Source of the DNA: Treponemataceae bacterium
GTDB taxonomy: Bacteria; Spirochaetota; Spirochaetia; Treponematales; Treponemataceae
Assembly (NCBI GenBank): GCA_024680915.1
Contig: JAILBN010000094.1
Location: forward strand, 1 to 35,997
Reading direction: 5' to 3'
DNA length: 35,997 nt
In this document: in pieces, positions 23,701 through 31,107 of the stretch
How positions within the stretch are numbered: position 1 is the stretch's first letter
How the letters are laid out: every line of letters starts with the position of its first letter
Notes under the pieces: model-generated
Told to the model about the DNA's origin: nothing
Databases searched by the model: none
What the model saw: the letters and a program-made list of their open reading frames with translations, nothing else
Made by a program: the position numbers and the translations under genes

Positions 23701-24505
23701 AAGCTTCCATAGTCTTCCAGGAACGCTTATTCTCAAGAGCAAAAAGACTGCATCCAAAGGCTTGAAGTATGGAGCTTTCTGGGCCATAAATAAAATCAGA
23801 ATCCTCAAGAGCAAGTATATCCTTGAAGGCAGCTATAAGGCCAGCATTCTTACTGCAGGCCCCGGCCAAAAGCAGCGGCTTCTCGATAGGAAGATGCTGT
23901 ATAATTGTTCCCTTGAAATTATTCACAACGGAATAAGCAAGCCCCTTGAGGATATTCTCAACCCTTTCGCCTTCCTGCTGAAGATGGATTATATCTGTCT
24001 TTGCAAAAACCGAGCAGCGACCGGCAATCCTGGGAATAGAATCCGCTTTCTCGACAAAAGCTGAATAATCCTCTATTTTCGTTCCAAGGCGGGCGATTTG
24101 TTCCTCAAAAAAAGAGCCTGTCCCTGATGCACAGTTTTTATTGGCTGAAAGCTGGATGGAAGCGCTTTTTAGTCCGGCAATGAATTGTGAATTCTGACTC
24201 CCAATTTCTGCAATGGAGGCAGCTTGAGGATAAAGAGCCCTGGCTCCCTTCACAAGGCATTCCGTTTGGTTTTCTTCCTTGGGGGAAAACAAAGAGGCAA
24301 AAGCACCAGAAGCAGCCGCATAAATAATATTACTTTTTATTTCAGGCTCCAGTTCAGACAAAAGACTTTTATAAGTATCCAGAATTTTGTTTTTATGAAG
24401 CTTATAAGCAGAATATATAAGCTTTTTATTTGTATCTGCCACAGCTATCTTAACAGAAGCGTTACCAGCATCTATTCCTATACTAAAAGGTCCTTCCAAT
24501 GTCAT
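20720..24505 (-). CDS. Double activase plus 2-hydroxyacyl-CoA dehydratase-like protein (BadF/BcrA + DUF2229 type)
   Basis: 1261 residues, soluble. Residues 1-255 and 315-570 are two BadF/BcrA/HgdC-type activase domains, ATPases that bridge a [4Fe-4S] cluster and pump an electron to very low potential. The cluster cysteines are present in both: Cys125 (NCASGTGS) and Cys164, Cys439 (CSAGTGS) and Cys478. Phosphate loops are GIDAGNAS (10-17) and GIDVGSTS (318-325). The second has the canonical FEIGGQDAKF (413-422); in the first this is degenerate (AEIGSQNSQF). Residues about 610-840 are the DUF2229 region with ETCFPVKL (Cys662), and about 840-1000 is a dehydratase-subunit-like part with NHGCGPD (Cys875). 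The remainder is unassigned. No acyl-CoA pathway genes are nearby. The promoter region carries the regulon operator, so a reductive step in iron-chelate, heme or corrinoid use is a possible role. Confidence 0.9.
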   Translation of the reverse strand: MTLEGPFSIGIDAGNASVKIAVADTNKKLIYSAYKLHKNKILDTYKSLLSELEPEIKSNIIYAAASGAFASLFSPKEENQTECLVKGARALYPQAASIAEIGSQNSQFIAGLKSASIQLSANKNCASGTGSFFEEQIARLGTKIEDYSAFVEKADSIPRIAGRCSVFAKTDIIHLQQEGERVENILKGLAYSVVNNFKGTIIQHLPIEKPLLLAGACSKNAGLIAAFKDILALEDSDFIYGPESSILQAFGCSLFALENKRSWKTMEAYLLEKGKERIDGKAPVLKGSVKLAPLKNDYPSENLHPLTPFSASEALYLGIDVGSTSTNFVLLNEKNEVVDIQYFKTLGNTTSAVKRGFDSLEKRFGKLNIVSSGVTGSGRIHIAEKFNIQFVHDEITAQSQGTLFLVPDCDTIFEIGGQDAKFISCKNGIVTDFTMNKVCSAGTGSFVEDQAELLGMTASELGQLALRSESPSLLEQRCTVFMKTSIENKLALGQALEDVAAGLCYAVVNNYLHKVVANKKIGKKICFQGGLAYNQGIVAAFKSYFGQAFSITPYFSVTGALGMALLAKEESRKLQKKEVDKEILELNKKLFDNIQKTTFGLYTGEHNPGKKTIGIPRSLMIYKLFPFAYTYFTSLGFNVKLSGESCEETVRKSQQLVKEETCFPVKLIYGHIQELLEEGCDYIFLPSVYSLMHKNSNLKNNYGCLYMQTAVSCIAENLELEKKGVKLINPVLQMDMGAPHMAKTMLKIGLSLEKNPLLCQRALVKSGMALKKAQKLQEEDGKKFLQRVSSQDKVLVLITRTYGLIDSVLNMGLPQLLLERGCKIITLGNLEGHDVNISEYYKNLYWPFSQHILSGAQIIKNTPNLYALYLTNHGCGPDAMVNHLFAEIMGDKPYLQIEVDEHYSKVGLITRIEAFLLNLNKIQNEKKRAPLPVNLVYESLGQVKKEYPLYIPSYDKLVEYLCKTLEKQGYKAFLLPPTNEESLAIGKDNTTSKEYVSFIALLGDVLKFARDNPKSSEIKQLLLFQTEGGESDGFYAMVIRSKLNMLGRDDIVIIAPKIEELIFAQDREFQAFWQVLAKTDEAFEKEFSHKEEYEGEKDSYILITGDPLIYLNKGIRGAFFEYIKELPFYYRLSSLREYMLFLWQDRIRDKSKVGRAELGLARKRINRISKELPDLKKIRRLADSSCPLLVGANIRYRFARRCYVSEKLRAIIELSSVYENAQTILNMKGKASLPCFCAQFDGNEEKELFQKLQAFLKLTLT

Positions 24506-24544
24506 TTTTCAACTCCTGTGAAAAGCAAGGTATTGTGTACCAAT

Positions 24545-24581
24545 AAAGTTAGCCTTTACTAACTTTCTATTTTAGGTTAGC
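24545..24581. promoter_or_regulatory. Regulon operator E between the activase and crp genes
   Basis: AAAGTTAG (24545-24552) and CTAACTTT (24559-24566) around CCTTTA. A further half-site TTAGGTTAGC lies at 24572-24581. It is placed to control both divergent genes. A weak minus-strand -10, TAAAAT (24569-24574), sits 5 bp from it. Confidence 0.75.
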
Positions 24582-24600
24582 ATATTTGAGATCACAGAAC

Positions 24601-24616
24601 TGTTGCCATGGCAACA
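24601..24616. promoter_or_regulatory. 16-bp palindrome spanning the crp start codon
   Basis: TGTTGCC-AT-GGCAACA is a perfect palindrome; the ATG at 24608 lies in its centre. No Shine-Dalgarno sequence precedes it. It may be an autoregulatory operator or an mRNA structure that hides the start. Confidence 0.55.
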
Positions 24617-25309
24617 AAAATTATTTTTATGGAAGAAGATTGTTATTTAAATTTAGACCAGCTCTCAAGCTGCAAGCTTTTTGAGAGGATTCCTGCGGAG
24701 GAGCTCCCCAAAGCCCTTCAAAGCTTAGCCGCCTATAAGAAAAAATACAGAGCCGGAGAAAGCGTCTATACACCAGGAGCACAAGCCCTGCTCCCCGGTC
24801 TTGTCCTAGAAGGTGCTATCCATATACATCAGATTTTTCCTGATGGAAGCACCCTTTTCTTAAGAACAGTGAAAAAAGGAGAGCTCTTTGGTTTTTCAAT
24901 GACCTTAGGTCTTGATGAAAATATTTACGCCGACTGCTCTATCGATTCTGAAATTTTATTTATGCATTTAAGGCCAAGAAACGATGGAGATAATAGAGAT
25001 AATAAACACAGGCTTATTATTCTGGAAAACCTTGTTTATATACTGGCACGAAACAATATAATTCTTAACAAAAAAATCCAGATTCTATCCCGCACAAGTC
25101 TTCGTCAAAAGCTGGTTCTTTTTCTTTCCCAGCAAGAAAGCTTACAAAAGAAAAAGGAAGTCAAGCTGGGAATGACAAGGGAAGAAATAGCCCAATATAT
25201 AAATGCAGACCGTAGTGCAGTCTCCCGGGAACTGAACAGAATGCAAAAGGACGGACTTATAAAGATAAAGAATAAGTCCGTCCTTATAATTAATCTCAGG
25301 GATAATTAA
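24608..25309 (+). CDS. Crp/Fnr-family transcriptional regulator
   Basis: 233 residues. The N-terminal cyclic-nucleotide-binding-like barrel (about 15-130) has KLFERIPAEELPKALQSLA, AGESVYTPG and LFLRTVKKGELFGFS. The canonical cAMP-binding residues are not evident, so the signal is unknown. The C-terminal winged helix has TREEIAQYINADRSAVSREL as the HTH, with Arg-Ser-x-x-Ser-Arg at the DNA-reading positions. No Fnr-type cysteine cluster is seen. The start is uncertain: ATG 24608 lacks a Shine-Dalgarno sequence, and a second ATG (24629) is in frame. It is divergent from the activase gene over the shared operator E. The 5-6-5 layout of GTTAG-N6-CTAAC is like Crp operators, so this protein is one candidate regulator of the whole set. 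Confidence 0.9.
   Translation: MATKIIFMEEDCYLNLDQLSSCKLFERIPAEELPKALQSLAAYKKKYRAGESVYTPGAQALLPGLVLEGAIHIHQIFPDGSTLFLRTVKKGELFGFSMTLGLDENIYADCSIDSEILFMHLRPRNDGDNRDNKHRLIILENLVYILARNNIILNKKIQILSRTSLRQKLVLFLSQQESLQKKKEVKLGMTREEIAQYINADRSAVSRELNRMQKDGLIKIKNKSVLIINLRDN
25247..25285. terminator. 14-bp perfect hairpin in the crp 3' coding end, probable terminator for the convergent ABC operon
   Basis: AAGGACGGACTTAT (25247-25260) and ATAAGTCCGTCCTT (25272-25285) with an 11-nt loop. Read on the minus strand its 3' arm ends in a run of four T, as for an intrinsic terminator of the ABC operon whose stop is at 25313. On the plus strand the tail is poor in T. Only 3 bp separate the two stop codons. Confidence 0.7.
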
Positions 25310-25312
25310 TTT

Positions 25313-27121
25313 TTAACTATTCTGTTTATTTACCATAGTCGCATACTGACCGCCCTTGGCCATCAGCTCTTTATGATTACCACTTTCTACTATCTGCCCA
25401 TTTTTAATTACAAGAATCTTATCCGCATTACGTATGGTATTTAAGCGGTGAGCAATAACAATCAGGGTCTTGCCCCGACAGAGCTCAGAAATCGCTTCCT
25501 GAATGAAGTGCTCATTATCAGCATCAACACTGGCGGTAGCCTCGTCAAGAATTACGATGGGAGCATCCTTAAGCATACAGCGGGCAATAGAGATTCTCTG
25601 CTGCTCTCCGCCTGAAAGGCTGGCCCCACCCTCTCCTATCACGGTGTCGAAGCCCTGAGGCAGCTGCATGATGAAGTCATAGCAACGGGCCTTTTTCGCT
25701 ACATCAATAACCTCTTCCCGAGTGGCATCTGTTTTTCCCATGGCTATATTGTTGAAGATAGTATCCTGGAAAAGATAGACTCTCTGGAAAACCATGGAGA
25801 TATTATCCATAAGATTTGCTACAGGCACCTCCCGGATATCCTTTCCGCGGATTTTTATACTGCCTTCCTTCACATCCCAGAAACGGGCAAGAAGGTTAGC
25901 GATGGTAGATTTACCGCCACCGCTGGGTCCTACTAGGGCCAGCATCTGTCCCTTCTCCACGTCAAAAGATATATCCTTCAGGGCATTGCGTTCATCACTT
26001 CTCTCATCATTACCCAGTGGGCTCTTCGAAGAGGCTCCACCATAAGAGAAGGTCACATTCTCATAGGAAATCTCAGGCAGGGCTTTTCCATCGGCAGCCC
26101 TGGCAACCTGACTTTCAGGAGGCAGCTGATCAGTACCCTGGCTTTCCATCTCTGCCTCATCGAAAACGCTCTCAATTCTGTCCAGACAGGCATTGGTAAC
26201 TGTAAGACGGGCAATCTGGGAATAATAAGACTTGATTCCGATAAAGGTATCGAAGAGGAAGAGGATCATACCCACCATGTAGACATTGCTGATGACTCCC
26301 TTTTTCATAAGCCATGCAGCAAGAAAAAGAATGATTGTAGAACCTATTCCATAAGTCAGCAGAAGTGCTGCAGACCAAGGAGAATAATCCTTCTCAAAGG
26401 AAATACTGTCCTCGCAGCTCTTCTCAAACTGACCTGTCAGCTCTTTGGATTTCTCACCCATCATATTATAGGTTTTTATGATTCCGATTCCCTCGGCGAA
26501 TTCCAAGACAGCTGAGGTAAGAGACTGGGCGCATTCCTGTTTTTGGACAGAATGGCGGAGGGTATTTCCCATCATAAGACGGCCAAGAATCAGGAAGACA
26601 AGGACCACCACGCAAGCAGCAAGGCCAAGTCTCCAGTCCAGATAGAACATGAAGGCTACCATCATAAGCTGAGAAATCATGAAGCTCACCAGCATCTCAA
26701 GGACACCCATACAGTTCTCTTCGATAAAGTTCATGTCAGTGGAAAGAACGGAGCTGACCTTACCGATGTTCCCGTCCGTGAAGTAGCCCATGGAAAGCTT
26801 ACGGAAATGATCACCCAGCTCCATCCTCTTATCCGCGAAAACCATAAAGCCAGCCGCGGACTGAAGCCTGTCCGAAGCATTCTGCAGCACAGCCTGAAGA
26901 GCAACGAAAACAAGGAGGGCAAGACCATAAAGCAGGCAGGTCTTAGTGGTCATATTGCCGGCCATAAAGCCCGAAACCATAAAGAAACAGAGCATGAGGG
27001 GAGCCTTCATGAACATGCCCTTGAAAAAGCCGGTGACATAGGAGGCCCGGATTCTTGACTTATATTTACCGCAGGACTCCACCAGGCGGTGCATCATACT
27101 TATCATTGATTTATATTTCAT
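25313..27121 (-). CDS. ABC exporter-fold half-transporter, partner B of pair 2 (YbtQ/IrtB-like)
   Basis: 602 residues: membrane domain (about 25-315) and ATPase domain with Walker A GPSGGGKST (398-406), LSGGEQQ (a variant of LSGGERQ) and IVILDEATASVD. Paralogous to the 582-residue partner of pair 1: the motifs GYFxxxxxGDI/GKVxS, GEGGASLSGGE and QHVYLF/QRVYLF-DTI correspond. A short Ser/Asp/Glu insertion (about 361-378) follows the first ATPase strand. It overlaps the upstream gene in TGATG at 27121. Expected to form a heterodimer with it; substrate unknown, iron chelate or heme import favoured by regulation. Confidence 0.88.
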   Translation of the reverse strand: MKYKSMISMMHRLVESCGKYKSRIRASYVTGFFKGMFMKAPLMLCFFMVSGFMAGNMTTKTCLLYGLALLVFVALQAVLQNASDRLQSAAGFMVFADKRMELGDHFRKLSMGYFTDGNIGKVSSVLSTDMNFIEENCMGVLEMLVSFMISQLMMVAFMFYLDWRLGLAACVVVLVFLILGRLMMGNTLRHSVQKQECAQSLTSAVLEFAEGIGIIKTYNMMGEKSKELTGQFEKSCEDSISFEKDYSPWSAALLLTYGIGSTIILFLAAWLMKKGVISNVYMVGMILFLFDTFIGIKSYYSQIARLTVTNACLDRIESVFDEAEMESQGTDQLPPESQVARAADGKALPEISYENVTFSYGGASSKSPLGNDERSDERNALKDISFDVEKGQMLALVGPSGGGKSTIANLLARFWDVKEGSIKIRGKDIREVPVANLMDNISMVFQRVYLFQDTIFNNIAMGKTDATREEVIDVAKKARCYDFIMQLPQGFDTVIGEGGASLSGGEQQRISIARCMLKDAPIVILDEATASVDADNEHFIQEAISELCRGKTLIVIAHRLNTIRNADKILVIKNGQIVESGNHKELMAKGGQYATMVNKQNS

Positions 27122-28953
27122 CAGTTAATCCTCCACTCAGCGGCAGCAGTAGTCGCCTTCCACAGGGTCTGATACTCCTCAGAGGATTTTATCAATTCCT
27201 CGTGATTACCCTGGGCAATTACATTACCGGCCTTGAGCACGCAGATTTTATCCGCATTTTTGATTGAAGAAAGCCTGTGAGCAATGACGATTACAGTTTT
27301 ATCCTTGATTATCTCATTGATTGCAGCGTTCATCTTCTCTTCATTCTCAGGATCCATAAAAGCCGTTGCTTCATCCAAAACTATTACCGGTGCGTTTTTC
27401 AAAATTGCCCTGGCAAGAGATATACGCTGACGCTCACCACCGGAAAGCTGCTTGCCGCTGTCTCCGGCCATAGTATCAATACCCTTTGGGAAGCGGGCAA
27501 GGAACTCATTACACTGAGCCCTGCAGGCGGCATCCAGAACTTCTTCCCTGGTGGCATCAGGCCGGCCTATGAGGATATTCTCATAAAGGGATGTATTGAA
27601 AAGGAACTGCTCCTGGGCCACATAGGAAATCTGATTGTTCAGGGCTTCCAGCGACATGTCTGTAATATCCTGGCCGCCCAAGGAGATGCTTCCTCCATCC
27701 ACATCATAAAAATGCACAAGAAGCCTTGCCAGTGTTGACTTACCACTTCCAGACTCACCTATAAGAGCTGTGGTGGTTCCTTGCTTCATGGTCAGGTTTA
27801 TGCCGTGAAGCACCTGGAGATTCTTAGCTCCGGCCTTGTCTGATCCCTGGCTGCCGGCCGGATCCTGAGTCTCAGAGCCCTGGCTTGACTGCTGTTCAGG
27901 AGCGGCCCCGGACTCCGGCTCACCTTTATTGTATGCGAATTCAACGTTCTTGAACTCGATATCGTAGCCCTTGCCCTCAAAGCCGTGGGTCCCCTGCTTT
28001 ACAGGCTCGTGCTTCATCATTTTTTCCAGCTCTGCGATTTTATAATTCAACTGAGGGATTTTTCCACCAAAGTTCAGGGCATGCAAAAGAGCAGGTCCAA
28101 TGGCAAAGGACATACACAAAACCAGGATCAGCTGACTAAGACTTACAACCCCGGTCAGGACGAGAATGCCTCCAAAGGGTAATGTAAAGAGAGCAAAGCA
28201 AGGTGTTACGCTGTTGTAAACCGCCATCCAAGGCCAGCAGACCCTATACCAGTCCAGGGTGAAATCACGATAAGCCCGGACAGCCTCACCGAAGCGGCGG
28301 AAGGAATCACCGTCCTTGTTAAAGACCTTGATAGCCTCCATTCCGTTCACATACTCAATAATAGTGTTGTTCATTTTTTTCGCGGAGTCGTAATAAGCTC
28401 CCATCTTTGCCATTCCAGCCTTCATCATCATGGACATACCGAAAACCCCGAAGGGCAAGGTGGCAATGGTAAGAAGAGCCAGCCGCCAGTCCACGAAAAA
28501 GAGGGCGATGATCACTATGATCGGAATAGCAAGATTCGCGATTCCCTCTGGTATAGCATGGGCAAGGAGAAGCTCAATCTGATCTATGTCATCGGTGAAA
28601 ACCCTCTTCAACTGACCTGTACCATACTCCTTGATATTTCCCAGGGGCTGATTCTCCAGCTTTCTCTGAAGGGCAATACGGATATTTTTCAAGGTGTTGT
28701 AAGCACTGATATGTGAGAAAACAAGGCCTCTTGTGTAAAGAATACCATACAGCACCTCACACAAAAGAATAAGGCCGACACGTATAAGAATAAAATCAAA
28801 ATCTAAGGCCTGTCCCGTAGTCAAGGGCTCAAGCAACTGATACAAAAACAAATACGGAAGCACACTGGCGATAATTCCAAGACTTGCAAGCAGAGCCGCA
28901 ATCACCGTGTACTTCTTATACTTCCCCATATAGGGAGCTACAGCAGAAACCAT
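27121..28953 (-). CDS. ABC exporter-fold half-transporter, partner A of pair 2 (YbtP/IrtA-like)
   Basis: 610 residues: membrane domain (about 15-300) and ATPase domain with Walker A GESGSGKST (399-407), LSGGERQ and VIVLDEATAFMDPENE. Between the first two ATPase strands is a 35-residue Gln/Ser/Gly/Pro-rich low-complexity insertion (about 344-378), longer than in pair 1. The start ATG has AAGGAGG 5 nt upstream. Operator F lies about 54-69 bp upstream of the start codon. First gene of a two-gene operon with the 602-residue partner. Role as for pair 1; two copies may serve different chelates. Confidence 0.88.
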   Translation of the reverse strand: MVSAVAPYMGKYKKYTVIAALLASLGIIASVLPYLFLYQLLEPLTTGQALDFDFILIRVGLILLCEVLYGILYTRGLVFSHISAYNTLKNIRIALQRKLENQPLGNIKEYGTGQLKRVFTDDIDQIELLLAHAIPEGIANLAIPIIVIIALFFVDWRLALLTIATLPFGVFGMSMMMKAGMAKMGAYYDSAKKMNNTIIEYVNGMEAIKVFNKDGDSFRRFGEAVRAYRDFTLDWYRVCWPWMAVYNSVTPCFALFTLPFGGILVLTGVVSLSQLILVLCMSFAIGPALLHALNFGGKIPQLNYKIAELEKMMKHEPVKQGTHGFEGKGYDIEFKNVEFAYNKGEPESGAAPEQQSSQGSETQDPAGSQGSDKAGAKNLQVLHGINLTMKQGTTTALIGESGSGKSTLARLLVHFYDVDGGSISLGGQDITDMSLEALNNQISYVAQEQFLFNTSLYENILIGRPDATREEVLDAACRAQCNEFLARFPKGIDTMAGDSGKQLSGGERQRISLARAILKNAPVIVLDEATAFMDPENEEKMNAAINEIIKDKTVIVIAHRLSSIKNADKICVLKAGNVIAQGNHEELIKSSEEYQTLWKATTAAAEWRIN

Positions 28954-29005
28954 TTTACCTCCTTGATATTACCTGTGAACAGCTGCTTCATTCCTGCCGG
29001 AAAGA

Positions 29006-29038
29006 AGTTAGCCTACACTAACTAATATAAGGAGTATA
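29006..29038 (-). promoter_or_regulatory. Regulon operator F and -10 box upstream of ABC pair 2
   Basis: AGTTAG-CCTACA-CTAACT (29006-29023). A minus-strand TATACT (29033-29038) lies 10 bp upstream of the core as a likely -10; the -35 is weak. The stretch upstream resembles the ECF promoter (shared AAATCAAG-CAAAG/GAAAG). Confidence 0.78.
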
Positions 29039-29126
29039 CTTTTCTTCTTTGCTTGATTTCCACTAGAAAAAAGGATTTTTTTAACACTTTTCAGGCATTT
29101 TTCTGCTGACAGTAAAGTCCCGCACC

Positions 29127-31022
29127 CTAATCTTCTTTTTCATAAGTGCGCTGTTTGTTTCTGTACATCAAACTGTCCGCTTTATTGACATAATCTATCA
29201 GACTTGACTCGCTCGAAGGATCTGAAAGTATATATCCTATACTGACGGTAAGAGGATAAGTAAGCTTCATAGAAGCTACATGCTTCTCAAGATTATCCTG
29301 TATATCCTTTACTATTGTCTTTACCCTGTCCTCTTCCTCACAAGCCCCCACCGCAAGGAATTCATCGCCTCCGTAGCGGATACCGACCCATTCCTTGGGA
29401 ATACTGCCCAGAAGCTCAGAGGCCACAGTCCTGATGGCCAGATCCCCCTGCAGATGACCAAAGTTGTCATTGATATACTTCATCCTGTTTATATCAACGA
29501 ACACCACAGCACAGGGAATTCCCTTCTTATGAGAAGACTCCAGGATAGGAAGGGCGTTCTGATTCATTCCGAAACGATTGTTCAAGCCTGTAAGCTGATC
29601 CGTGTTGGATATGTTCAGAAGGGTTCTGTTCATTTCATCCAGACGACAATTCTTGCGATATTGCTCTATGTTATAATTCATCTGGATCATATACATATTA
29701 AGGGTTCTGTCCCGTATGTTCTCTATGGAATCACTGGTGACCACGTAGCCGAAAAGGTACTCATCGAAATGCATGGAAGAGAATGTGTACACCACGGGTT
29801 TATCGTCTTTAGTATAACCAGGTATAAGCTCTTTCCTGGGGAATTCTCCAGGAGCAGAGACTTGTCCTTTTTTTCTGGCAACCAGACAGTGCATTTTGTC
29901 AGAGTATTGGGTTTTTATTGGTGAAGAGGATTGGATCAGATTCTTTCTTGTGTTCTCATCGATGATAAAATAAAACTCATCACCTTGGAATGTGCTGTTG
30001 TTTGAATAGAACTGGAAAAGATTACTCCGGAACTGATCATAGGTGGAACAATTGAAGATGGAGGTCGTCATCTCAACCTCCTGAGCCTGGAAAATGATAT
30101 TATCCATTTCCTTCTTATATGAATCTATACAAAAACGATGCCGGCGTGGTTCCCCTTCAGCAATCTTTTTGCATCCGCAGCTCTCATTTTTCACGAAGGA
30201 AGAAGAAACAACGATATGATCCGAATGGGAGGTTCCATTCAGCTTCTCTATAAGCTGCCAAGCCGCTATGTATCCGATTTTCTCGTAATCTTGATAAACG
30301 GTCGTTATAGAGGGGAAAAAAGTCTCCGCATAGGATATATTATCGAAACCAGTTACTATAAAATCATCAGGAACGGAATATCCCATACTATTAAGACCGA
30401 TGCAGACAGCAATAGCATTATGATCATTCGCGCAGATAAAGGCATCAGGTGGATCAGGACGCTTGCAGAACTCTACAGCATACTCAATTCCTGTCAGATA
30501 TTCCCAGTTAGTATAGCAAATATTCTCACTCTTAAGCTCTATTCCGTTCAGATTAAGAGCTTCCTTAGTAGCAGCCAGACGCTCCTGGGAATCGGGATGT
30601 TCCTTTGCCCCTGCAAAAAAAGCCGGATTCTTTATATGATGCTCTTTCACAAGGTGGTCGACCATGTCATACATGCCCTTGTAGTTATCTATGCCTACGA
30701 AACTCAATCCTTCGTAGGGTATTCCTACGCTTACTCCGCACAGCTTTTTCTCGGCTATTCTTTGGGCAAGACGCCTGGGCGTTGCCTCTGAATTAAGCAT
30801 ATTGGCAAAAAGGATAACTCCGTCAAATTCTGTATAATCCGATAAATCAAAGATAGAATCGTCACCCTTGTTGCGTGCTTCTGAATGGGCAAAGGCAGCA
30901 AAGCTCAAGAAAAGGAAAATGTCTATATTCAGCTTATCAGTAACAGAACGAATTCCCTTCAAGGCTTGTGAAATACTAATATTATTCCAACCATTAGCAA
31001 GAACAGCAATTTTTCTTTTCAT
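29127..31022 (-). CDS. Ligand-binding (LacI/periplasmic-binding-like) and GGDEF diguanylate cyclase protein
   Basis: 631 residues. Residues 1-275 match the sugar-binding core of LacI-type proteins (VLANGWNNIS, DGVILFAN, FVGIDNYKGM, DAFICANDHNAIA, VTGFDNISYAETFFPSITT) but without the DNA-binding headpiece and without a signal peptide, so it acts in the cytoplasm. Residues about 300-460 are a linker/sensor region with CGCKK. The C-terminal 160 residues are a GGDEF domain with intact active site YGGDEF (550-555) and VFVDINRMKYINDNFGH. The product-inhibition RxxD motif is not visible. It probably makes c-di-GMP in response to a bound small molecule, perhaps a sugar. A promoter 12 bp from the ATG and the absence of a Shine-Dalgarno sequence suggest a leaderless mRNA. 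Confidence 0.9.
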   Translation of the reverse strand: MKRKIAVLANGWNNISISQALKGIRSVTDKLNIDIFLFLSFAAFAHSEARNKGDDSIFDLSDYTEFDGVILFANMLNSEATPRRLAQRIAEKKLCGVSVGIPYEGLSFVGIDNYKGMYDMVDHLVKEHHIKNPAFFAGAKEHPDSQERLAATKEALNLNGIELKSENICYTNWEYLTGIEYAVEFCKRPDPPDAFICANDHNAIAVCIGLNSMGYSVPDDFIVTGFDNISYAETFFPSITTVYQDYEKIGYIAAWQLIEKLNGTSHSDHIVVSSSFVKNESCGCKKIAEGEPRRHRFCIDSYKKEMDNIIFQAQEVEMTTSIFNCSTYDQFRSNLFQFYSNNSTFQGDEFYFIIDENTRKNLIQSSSPIKTQYSDKMHCLVARKKGQVSAPGEFPRKELIPGYTKDDKPVVYTFSSMHFDEYLFGYVVTSDSIENIRDRTLNMYMIQMNYNIEQYRKNCRLDEMNRTLLNISNTDQLTGLNNRFGMNQNALPILESSHKKGIPCAVVFVDINRMKYINDNFGHLQGDLAIRTVASELLGSIPKEWVGIRYGGDEFLAVGACEEEDRVKTIVKDIQDNLEKHVASMKLTYPLTVSIGYILSDPSSESSLIDYVNKADSLMYRNKQRTYEKED

Positions 31023-31034
31023 AAGCAGACTTTT

Positions 31035-31063
31035 ATTATAGCACAGCCATAAAAAAAAGAAAA
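31035..31063 (-). promoter_or_regulatory. Extended -10 promoter of the GGDEF gene
   Basis: TGC-TATAAT (-10 hexamer 31035-31040) with a weak TTTTCT (31058-31063) 17 bp away. Transcription should begin about 6 nt before the ATG at 31022. Confidence 0.6.
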
Positions 31064-31107
31064 ATATTTTTACGATAAATAGAAATCATTTAAGTAAAAA
31101 ACAAATA

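Noticed and set aside
25880-25905. GTTAG inside the pair 2 ABC gene as a further operator
   Set aside because: The second half-site is missing (GTTAG-CGATGG-TAGAT) and it lies in coding sequence; likewise the GTTAG at about 30500 and about 4840.
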